Shown here one piece after another: positions 7,873 through 12,745 of a stretch of DNA of 12,745 bases. The notes beneath the pieces are model-generated. The model worked only from the letters and a program-made list of their open reading frames with translations. It ran no database searches and had not been told where the DNA came from. Every line of letters starts with the position of its first letter. The first letter of the stretch is position 1. Where the stretch lies: the NCBI GenBank assembly GCA_964604145.1, contig CAZRXS010000038.1, forward strand, positions 1-12,745, given 5' to 3'. Source of the DNA: Gudongella sp964604145. GTDB lineage: Bacteria; Bacillota; Clostridia; Tissierellales; Tissierellaceae. The position numbers were made by a program, and so were the translations under genes.

Positions 7873-8640
7873 ATGTCGGGGAGAGTAAGTATATTTGGGG
7901 TAGAGATACATAATACGACCCTAGATATTTTAATTGAAGAACTTACAGAAAGTCTTAAAAAAAACAGGAGCATCTCAATTTTTACCCCAAATACTGAAAT
8001 TGTTATGGAAGCTAAAAAATCTAAGGAAAAAAGAGAGATACTTAATTCGGCGTCTTATGTGATTCCAGATGGTATAGGACTGATTTATGGTGCTAAGCTT
8101 AGAAATATTGAATTAAAAGAAAGGGTTACAGGCTATGATACATCAATGGCTCTACTAGATATAGCTAATAAAAATGCTTATGGTTTATACCTTCTAGGTG
8201 GCAAAGAAGGAGTCTCAGAGAGAGCAGCAGGAGCCTTAAGGAAAAGCTATCCAGGAATCAGGATTACAGGTTCTCACCATGGGTATTTTAAAGGCACCCA
8301 TTTAGGGAAAGAGCAAAGCTTGGAAGAAAAATCGATTATTGATGAGATAAAAGCCAATAACACAGATATATTATTTGTTGGATTTGGATTCCCCAGACAA
8401 GAAAAGTGGATTAATGATAATATCGATAAAACTGGGGTAAAGATAGCAATAGGAAATGGTGGGGTAATAGATATATTAGCAGGTGATGCAAAGAGAGCTC
8501 CAGATTTTTTTATAAGGATGGGGCTAGAATGGTTATATAGACTCTTTAAAGAGCCATCACGTATAAAAAGACAAATGGTGCTACCCCTATTTATAATTCA
8601 AGTTTTAATAAATAAAAAGTCAATTACCAAAATAACTTAG
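7873..8640 (+). CDS. tagA: N-acetylmannosaminyltransferase, TagA/WecG family (GT26)
   Basis: This peripheral membrane enzyme transfers ManNAc from UDP-ManNAc to undecaprenyl-diphosphate-GlcNAc. Of 255 residues, the N-terminal part has FGVEIHNTTLD, TPNTEIV with Thr38 and Asn40, and IPDGIGLIYGAKL with Asp66, which match the catalytic-pocket positions described for Thermoanaerobacter TagA. YLLGGKEGV, GYF and FVGFGFPRQEKWI (Gln176) follow. The C-terminal tail GLEWLYRLFKEPSRIKRQ is the basic/aromatic appendage that brings the enzyme to the membrane. The ATG at 7873 fits AGGG at 7858-7861 with 11-nt spacing. A GTG at 7864, overlapping the csaB stop, would add three residues but has no room for a ribosome site. 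Together with wecC and csaB it points to a ManNAc-containing wall polymer. A CpsF/WecG relative using UDP-ManNAcA is possible, since wecC is in the same operon. Confidence 0.9.
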   Translation: MSGRVSIFGVEIHNTTLDILIEELTESLKKNRSISIFTPNTEIVMEAKKSKEKREILNSASYVIPDGIGLIYGAKLRNIELKERVTGYDTSMALLDIANKNAYGLYLLGGKEGVSERAAGALRKSYPGIRITGSHHGYFKGTHLGKEQSLEEKSIIDEIKANNTDILFVGFGFPRQEKWINDNIDKTGVKIAIGNGGVIDILAGDAKRAPDFFIRMGLEWLYRLFKEPSRIKRQMVLPLFIIQVLINKKSITKIT

Positions 8641-8652
8641 GGAGGAATGTTT

Positions 8653-10626
8653 ATGAATATCGATCAATTAAGTATTAATGCAATTAGAATGTTATCAGTA
8701 GAAGGAGTGGAAAAAGCTAATTCTGGACACCCAGGTATGCCACTTGGTGCTGCACCTATGGCATATACACTCTGGAGTAAGATAATGAATCACAATGGGA
8801 AAAATCCTGACTGGATAAATAGAGACAGATTTATATTATCAGCTGGACATGGTTCTATGCTAATCTATTCACTGCTTCATTTATTTGGCTATGGCCTATC
8901 AATTGATGATTTAAAGGACTTTAGACAATTTGAGAGCAAAACACCTGGACATCCTGAATATGGTCATACTAAAGGAGTAGAGGCAACTACAGGACCACTT
9001 GGGCAAGGCTTTGCAAATGCCGTTGGAATGGCTATGGCAGAAGCTCATCTAGCTGCAAATTTTAATAAAGGTGGTATAAATTTAATTGATCATTACACAT
9101 ATGTTATTTGTAGTGATGGAGATTTAATGGAAGGAATTACCAATGAGGCAGCATCGCTTGCTGGAAACTTGGGATTGGGTAAGTTAATTGTACTTTATGA
9201 TTCTAATTCTATCTCTATAGAAGGAAGTACAAACTTAGCATTTACTGAAAATGTAAGAGAAAGGTTTGAGGGCTTAGGTTGGGATACAATCTATGTAAAA
9301 GATGGAACAGATATAGTAGCAATTGAAAACGCTATTAATCAAGCTAAAAAGGAATCAGATAGACCTACATTAATAGAAGTTATAACTAATATTGGCTTTG
9401 GAACCGAGAAACAAGATAGTGCATCAGCTCATGGTGAACCATTGGGTGAGCACAATATGGATGTTCTTAAGAAAAATTTAAACTGGGATGGAGATACTTT
9501 TAGCGTACCTAAAGAAGTATCTAAGCATATGGCTAGCTTAGTAAAAAGAGGCGAAGAGAAAGAAGCTGAGTGGATTAAATTAACAGAAGAATACAAAGCA
9601 GCCTATCCTAATGATTGGGAGGAGTTAAATTCTTGGTTAGAAAACAAAGCTCCTATGGAATACCTTGATTCTGAAGAGTTTTGGTCTTTTGAAAAAGATG
9701 AAGCAACTAGAGCAAGCTCAGGGACAATAATAAATCGACTTGCCCAAAAAGTTCCTAATCTATTTGGTGGATCAGCAGATCTTGCTCCATCAAATAAGAC
9801 TAATATGGAAAATAGAGACTCATTTTCAAAGGATAATTATAAGGGTTCAAATATTCACTTTGGAGTTAGAGAGCATGCCATGGCAGCAGCAGTAAATGGT
9901 ATGGCACTTCACGGCGGAGTTAGACCATTTGGTGCAACATTTTTTATATTTACAGATTATATGAAACCATCGATGAGACTCGCTTCACTGATGGAACTTC
10001 CTGTAACATATGTGCTTACACACGATAGTATTGGTGTTGGAGAGGATGGGCCAACACATCAACCAATTGAACAATTAGCAGTATTTAGAGCCCAACCTAA
10101 TTTTATAGCATTTAGACCAGCTGATGCCAGAGAGACAGCTGCAGGTTGGTATATTGCAATGACAAGTAAAAAGACTCCTGTTGGACTTATATTATCTAGA
10201 CAAAACTTACCCTTATTAGAAGGGACAGGAAAAGATGCCATAAAAGGTGGATATATTTTAAAGAGAGAAGAAAACGATTTAAAGATTATTCTTTTATCAA
10301 CTGGTTCAGAAGTTAAATTAGTTTACAATGCAGCCAAAGAACTTGAAGAAAAAGGCATAGGAGCAAGGGTTGTTAGTATGCCATCTTGGGAACTGTTTGA
10401 AAATCAGCCAGATAAATATAAAAAAGAAGTATTACCTTCAAATATAACAAAGAGGCTAGCAATAGAGGCAGCAAGCCCACTTGGATGGGAAAGATACACT
10501 GGCTTAGAAGGTAAAATAATTGCTTTAGATAGATTTGGTGGATCTGCCCCAGGAGGAGAGCTGTTTAATGATTTTGGATTTACTGTTTCAAATGTTGTAA
10601 AAGAAGCGCTGAAATTAATAGGTTAA
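8653..10626 (+). CDS. tkt: Transketolase
   Basis: This thiamine-diphosphate enzyme of the non-oxidative pentose phosphate pathway moves two-carbon ketol units between xylulose-5-P, ribose-5-P, erythrose-4-P and glycolytic intermediates. At 657 residues it is a full-length, single-chain bacterial type. The pyrophosphate-binding domain has NSGHPGMPLGAAP (His26), SAGHGSMLIYSLLH (His66), TPGHPE (His100), GPLGQG and CSDGDLMEGITNEA (Asp155-Gly156-Asp157). The pyrimidine-binding domain has FGVREHAMAAAVNG with Glu408, and GEDGPTHQP with His469. The C-terminal domain has STGSE and DRFGGSAPGGEL. GGAGG at 8641-8645 fixes the start at the ATG at 8653, 7 nt away; an ATG at 8647 is too close. It lies 12 nt after tagA with no terminator or obvious promoter between, so it is probably the last gene of the wall-polymer operon. 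Confidence 0.96.
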   Translation: MNIDQLSINAIRMLSVEGVEKANSGHPGMPLGAAPMAYTLWSKIMNHNGKNPDWINRDRFILSAGHGSMLIYSLLHLFGYGLSIDDLKDFRQFESKTPGHPEYGHTKGVEATTGPLGQGFANAVGMAMAEAHLAANFNKGGINLIDHYTYVICSDGDLMEGITNEAASLAGNLGLGKLIVLYDSNSISIEGSTNLAFTENVRERFEGLGWDTIYVKDGTDIVAIENAINQAKKESDRPTLIEVITNIGFGTEKQDSASAHGEPLGEHNMDVLKKNLNWDGDTFSVPKEVSKHMASLVKRGEEKEAEWIKLTEEYKAAYPNDWEELNSWLENKAPMEYLDSEEFWSFEKDEATRASSGTIINRLAQKVPNLFGGSADLAPSNKTNMENRDSFSKDNYKGSNIHFGVREHAMAAAVNGMALHGGVRPFGATFFIFTDYMKPSMRLASLMELPVTYVLTHDSIGVGEDGPTHQPIEQLAVFRAQPNFIAFRPADARETAAGWYIAMTSKKTPVGLILSRQNLPLLEGTGKDAIKGGYILKREENDLKIILLSTGSEVKLVYNAAKELEEKGIGARVVSMPSWELFENQPDKYKKEVLPSNITKRLAIEAASPLGWERYTGLEGKIIALDRFGGSAPGGELFNDFGFTVSNVVKEALKLIG

Positions 10627-10629
10627 ATA

Positions 10630-10662
10630 AAAAAAGTAGGTGATTTTTCACCTGCTTTTTTA
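10630..10662 (+). terminator. Rho-independent terminator after transketolase
   Basis: Positions 10630-10643 pair with 10648-10661 around a TTTT loop: core AGGTGA/TCACCT, extended by a T-G wobble, a G-C pair and six A-T pairs. This gives a 14-bp stem ending in TTTTTT. It begins 4 nt after the tkt stop and is the first convincing terminator since the left edge, so it marks the 3' end of the long operon. Confidence 0.9.
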
Positions 10663-10698
10663 TTTATCAATTTTTTATTTGATAAAATATTTGATAAA
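10663..10698. repeat. Three copies of an 8-nt TTGATAAA motif, one inverted
   Basis: TTTATCAA at 10663-10670 is the reverse complement of TTGATAAA at 10679-10686. A second direct copy lies at 10691-10698. The two direct copies sit in an 11-nt repeat TATTTGATAAA (10676-10686 and 10688-10698) with 12-bp period. They lie just upstream of the aminotransferase promoter and run into the palindrome. In such AT-rich DNA some recurrence is expected, so a role as regulator sites is only possible. Confidence 0.5.
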
Positions 10699-10714
10699 CA
10701 TTAAGTTAATGTTT
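10696..10714. promoter_or_regulatory. Operator-like 19-nt palindrome overlapping the -35
   Basis: AAACATTAAGTTAATGTTT is a perfect inverted repeat with two 9-nt arms about a single central G. Its right end shares two bases with the -35 hexamer of the aminotransferase promoter. Perfect symmetry, size and location fit the site of a homodimeric repressor or of an activator touching the -35. It has no following T-run and its stem would be weak, so it is not a terminator. The cognate regulator is not in the window. Confidence 0.5.
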
Positions 10715-10741
10715 GCAACTAGTTATTTACTATGGTAAAAT
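10713..10741 (+). promoter_or_regulatory. SigA-type promoter of the aminotransferase gene
   Basis: TTGCAA (10713-10718) and TAAAAT (10736-10741) are separated by exactly 17 bp, and the -10 is preceded by TGG, giving an extended -10. Transcription should start near 10748, leaving a leader of about 30 nt with AGGAGG at 10766-10771. This is the best promoter match seen on the plus strand of the window. Confidence 0.75.
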
Positions 10742-10778
10742 GAGAATTAACAATATTAAATAAATAGGAGGTAATAAA

Positions 10779-11921
10779 ATGAATAATAGGAAATTAGTAA
10801 TGATACCTGGACCTACTCCGGTAGTTAGGTCAATTCAAGATCAAATGGGAAGAGAAACAGTAGCTTTTGGTGATCCAGGTTTTGTCGCAGACTTCAAAGG
10901 TGTAATAGAAGACCTTAAAACTCTGTGGGATACTAGTGGAGAGGTTTTTGTGGTTGCAGGATCAGGTACATTGATGATGGAAATGGCTATAGCAAATACT
11001 CTTAAAGCAGGGGATAATTTGCTAATAGTATCTAATGGATTTTTCGGGGATAGGTTTAATGCTTTTGTATCAAATAAAGGTATAAATGTTGATGTAATTA
11101 GTGCCGATTGGGGTAAAGTAGTTTCAGCTATTGAGATTGAAGCGAAATTAAAAGAAAAAACCTACCAAGCTCTTACGGTAACTCATGTTGATACATCCAC
11201 AGGAGCTGTTGCTCCAGTTGAAGTAATTGGGGCAATGATGGAAAAATTCCCTGAAACATTATTTATTGTCGATGGAGTAGCTGCAACTGCAGGTGAAAAA
11301 GAGTATGTTGATGCTATGAATATAGATATATTGCTAACAGGTTCTCAAAAAGCATTTGGAGTAGCGCCAGGGCTAGGTATGCTTTGGGCAAGCGGAAAAG
11401 CTATGGAAAGAAGAGCTAGCTTAGGTCAAATTCCAGAGTATTATGCAGACTTTGATAGATGGTTACCGATAATGAAAGACCCAGGAAAGTATTTTGCAAC
11501 TCCTGCTGTCAATATGGTTTGGGCATTACAAGAATCATTAAGAATAATTAAAGAAGAAGGGCTAGAAAATAGATATGCAAGACATATTAAAAATGCTAAA
11601 GCAATGAGAAGTGCTTTAGAAGCAATGGGCTTTTCTATATTAGCCGATGAAGCAAACCGAGCTGTTACTTTGTCATGTGTACTATATCCAGAAGGACTAG
11701 ACGATGCTAAATTCAGATCTATTTTAGCTGAAGAAGGAGCACAAGTAGCAGGTGGACTTGGAGCTTATGCGGGCAAAATGTTTAGAATTGGTCACATGGG
11801 TAATATTGATGACCATGATTTAGTATCAGCTATAGCAGCAATAGAGAGAACATTATACAGAATGGGTACTGATGTTCTAGGTAAAGGTGTAGAAGCACTT
11901 CAAAGAGGTTTAGTAAAATAA
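10779..11921 (+). CDS. PLP-dependent alanine/serine--glyoxylate-type aminotransferase
   Basis: This is a cytoplasmic fold-type I (class V) aminotransferase of 380 residues, full length for the family. It opens with IPGPTPVVRSI (residues 9-19), where family members hold substrate. It then has AGSGTLMMEMAIAN (60-73) at the phosphate-binding region, VTHVDTSTGAVAP (134-146), FIVDGVAATAG with PLP-ring Asp165, and TGSQKAFGVAPGLG with Schiff-base Lys191. The end has GGLGAYAGKMFRIGHMG, whose Arg (FRIGH) commonly binds the substrate carboxylate. Likely reactions are amino transfer between alanine, serine or glycine and glyoxylate or a 2-oxoacid; the exact pair is not readable. In some anaerobes relatives work with SerA in serine metabolism, but no serA is adjacent here. 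AGGAGG at 10766-10771 lies 7 nt before the ATG. It is a single-gene unit with its own promoter and terminator and a probable operator. Confidence 0.88.
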   Translation: MNNRKLVMIPGPTPVVRSIQDQMGRETVAFGDPGFVADFKGVIEDLKTLWDTSGEVFVVAGSGTLMMEMAIANTLKAGDNLLIVSNGFFGDRFNAFVSNKGINVDVISADWGKVVSAIEIEAKLKEKTYQALTVTHVDTSTGAVAPVEVIGAMMEKFPETLFIVDGVAATAGEKEYVDAMNIDILLTGSQKAFGVAPGLGMLWASGKAMERRASLGQIPEYYADFDRWLPIMKDPGKYFATPAVNMVWALQESLRIIKEEGLENRYARHIKNAKAMRSALEAMGFSILADEANRAVTLSCVLYPEGLDDAKFRSILAEEGAQVAGGLGAYAGKMFRIGHMGNIDDHDLVSAIAAIERTLYRMGTDVLGKGVEALQRGLVK

Positions 11922-11927
11922 TATATT

Positions 11928-11963
11928 AAAAAGACTTAGATTTTTAAAATCTAAGTCTTTTTT
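11928..11963. terminator. Bidirectional terminator between convergent genes
   Basis: Positions 11928-11944 and 11946-11962 are perfectly complementary over 17 nt (AAAAAGACTTAGATTTT and its complement), with a single T at the centre; in RNA the inner A-T pairs would open as the loop. An A-run on the left and a T-run on the right let it work both ways. It ends the aminotransferase transcript 6 nt past its stop and the minus-strand cyclo-ligase transcript 7 nt past its stop. Confidence 0.92.
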
Positions 11964-11969
11964 ATCATT

Positions 11970-12563
11970 TTAAGTTCTAGAATCATATGAAGCTTCCGAA
12001 CAAGGCATTGAGCCTTTTTCTGTTATAATCATATCAACAGGAATATCAAAGCTCTCTCTTGGAACTTGTTCGACAATTTGCATACTAAAAGCAATTCCAA
12101 TTTTTGGGACAGTTTTTTCTATATCTGATAAGAATCTATCGTAATAACCTCCCCCATAACCAACTCTAAACCCGTGGCTATCAAAGACTATGCCTGGAAC
12201 TAGGATAAGGTCAATTTCTTCTTTTGGAACTGGCCTAATAAATTCTTCTTTAGGTGTAAGAATATTATAGTAACCTATCTCTAGTTCGTCAAAATCTCGT
12301 AATTCTGAAGGAATAAGCTCTCTCGTAGAATGAATGGAGACTGGAACAACAATCCTTTTTCCCTCAGCCATAGCATCTTTTATAAACTTATGGGTATCAA
12401 CCTCATGGTTAAAGCTTACAAAAGGCATTATTGTATTTGAATTCTTATAATACGATGTAGATTTTATTAATTTGTTTATTCTTTCACTGTAATTTTCTCG
12501 TGTAGAAATAGGTATCTGGGCTCTTTCACGAAGGATTTTTTTACGTAATGTTATTTTATCCAA
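11970..12563 (-). CDS. 5-formyltetrahydrofolate cyclo-ligase
   Basis: This cytoplasmic enzyme (MTHFS, also called YgfA/YqgN) uses ATP to turn 5-formyl-THF into 5,10-methenyl-THF, returning a folate side product to the one-carbon pool. At 197 residues it has normal length. The N-terminus has the basic LRKKILRERAQI (6-17), the middle MPFVSFNHEVDTHKFI (46-61) with the substrate-side Glu54, and the family signature is LVPGIVFDSHGFRVGYGGGYYDRFL (121-145), the nucleotide and Mg site. It ends with IPVDMIITEKG. The start is TTG at 12563-12561, supported by GAGGTG (minus strand, 12576-12571) 7 nt upstream; no ATG or GTG fits better. It is a monocistronic gene convergent with the aminotransferase, and shares a divergent upstream region with ftsE. 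A rare start codon suggests modest expression. Confidence 0.94.
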   Translation of the reverse strand: MDKITLRKKILRERAQIPISTRENYSERINKLIKSTSYYKNSNTIMPFVSFNHEVDTHKFIKDAMAEGKRIVVPVSIHSTRELIPSELRDFDELEIGYYNILTPKEEFIRPVPKEEIDLILVPGIVFDSHGFRVGYGGGYYDRFLSDIEKTVPKIGIAFSMQIVEQVPRESFDIPVDMIITEKGSMPCSEASYDSRT

Positions 12564-12606
12564 TTTTAATCACCTCAAAGAGTTTATTTATAATCAAATC
12601 TATAAT

Positions 12607-12635
12607 ATAATAGACATACTATCATAAATAGACAA
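12607..12635 (-). promoter_or_regulatory. Promoter of the cyclo-ligase gene
   Basis: On the minus strand TTGTCT (12635-12630) and TATTAT (12612-12607) are 17 bp apart, a good SigA-type arrangement. The start would be near 12600, about 35 nt before the TTG start codon. Confidence 0.6.
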
Positions 12636-12645
12636 GAATTAAAAA

Positions 12646-12651
12646 TATAAT
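12646..12651 (+). promoter_or_regulatory. Possible -10 element for ftsE
   Basis: TATAAT at 12646-12651 lies 23 nt before the GTG start of ftsE. The matching -35 position at 17-bp spacing (12623-12628, CATAAA) is poor, so this is tentative. Alternative TATAAT copies at 12601-12606 and 12606-12611 also occur in this AT-rich gap. Confidence 0.25.
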
Positions 12652-12674
12652 TTTCTGAAAGTTAAGGTGAGACA

Positions 12675-12745
12675 GTGATTAAAATGACAAATATTGCAAA
12701 GGAATATCGAAATGGAGTTATTGCTTTGTATGATATAAATATTGA
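12675..12745 (+). CDS. ftsE: Cell-division ABC transporter ATPase FtsE, N-terminal fragment
   Basis: Only the first 23 codons are present, cut by the right edge. They read MIKMTNIAKEYRNGVIALYDIN and one more Ile. The pattern 'hydrophobic-N-x-x-K-x-Y-x-N-G-V-x-A-L-x-D-I-N' is the characteristic start of FtsE, the ATPase that works with FtsX to control peptidoglycan hydrolases at division. The Walker A motif would lie just outside. AAGGTG at 12664-12669 sits 5 nt before the GTG at 12675; an ATG at 12684 is the alternative but would be 14 nt away. An ftsX gene is expected downstream. Another ABC ATPase cannot be fully ruled out from so few residues. Confidence 0.75.
   Translation, partial: MIKMTNIAKEYRNGVIALYDINI

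Larger units (their letters stand above)
98..10626 (+). other. Predicted nine-gene secondary cell wall polymer operon ending in tkt
   Basis: Nine plus-strand genes have gaps of 28, 2, 2, -4, 1, 1, 5 and 12 nt, with no hairpin plus T-run between the first start and 10630 and no clear internal promoter. The content (wecC, two GT4 domains, two DUF4330, ligase/polymerase, csaB, tagA) is consistent with assembly of a pyruvylated ManNAc/ManNAcA wall glycan. Co-transcription is inferred from spacing only. Confidence 0.7.

Noticed and set aside
10059..10241. Minus-strand open frame inside transketolase
   Set aside because: It is antisense to conserved pyrimidine-domain sequence and has no independent signal.
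10742..10778. Riboswitch or attenuator in the aminotransferase leader
   Set aside because: The predicted leader is only about 30 nt, too short for a known riboswitch, and no terminator-like hairpin lies between promoter and start.
1..12745. CRISPR array, tRNA, rRNA, transposase or prophage genes
   Set aside because: No regularly spaced repeats, cloverleaf-like segments, rRNA-like sequence or mobile-element protein motifs were seen on either strand.

Overview
The window looks like the chromosome of an AT-rich, low-GC Gram-positive anaerobe of the Clostridia/Tissierellia type. The evidence is strongly A/T-biased codon use, strong AGGAGG-type ribosome binding sites, several GTG or TTG starts, U-tract hairpin terminators, and a gene set (CsaB, TagA/WecG, DUF4330, FtsE) typical of Firmicutes with an SLH-anchored surface layer. 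Genus cannot be fixed from the sequence alone.

Positions 1-10662 form one transcription unit in appearance. A terminator hairpin of an upstream gene sits at the left edge, followed by a candidate promoter and nine tightly packed plus-strand genes with gaps of about 30 nt or less or short overlaps. No hairpin terminator is seen until after the ninth gene. In order: a secreted protein of unknown function; UDP-ManNAc dehydrogenase (wecC); a family 4 glycosyltransferase; two tandem DUF4330 membrane-anchored proteins; an O-antigen-ligase/polymerase-type membrane protein; a fusion of a second family 4 glycosyltransferase with the polysaccharide pyruvyl transferase CsaB; the ManNAc transferase TagA/WecG; and a full-length transketolase. 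The first eight read as a machine for a ManNAc/ManNAcA-containing, pyruvylated secondary cell wall polymer, the kind of glycan that binds SLH-domain surface proteins. WecC makes UDP-ManNAcA, TagA adds ManNAc to a GlcNAc-lipid, the glycosyltransferases extend the chain, CsaB adds the pyruvate ketal, and the WaaL/Wzy-type protein would polymerise or attach it. The initiating transferase (TagO/WecA), the UDP-GlcNAc 2-epimerase and a flippase are not in the window.

Positions 10627-11965 hold an independently transcribed PLP-dependent aminotransferase of the alanine/serine-glyoxylate family. It has its own strong promoter (TTGCAA, 17 bp, extended -10 TAAAAT). A 19-nt perfect palindrome overlaps the -35, and copies of TTGATAAA lie just upstream, so it looks regulated.

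Positions 11928-12745 hold a bidirectional terminator shared with the convergent minus-strand 5-formyltetrahydrofolate cyclo-ligase gene, which starts at TTG. A divergent intergenic region follows, and then the first 23 codons of ftsE running off the right edge.

The most unusual items are the GT4-CsaB fusion, the tandem DUF4330 pair next to the ligase, the cytoplasmic extension on the ligase, the transketolase embedded at the end of a cell-wall operon, and the operator-like palindrome before the aminotransferase. No mobile element, CRISPR array, tRNA or rRNA was seen.
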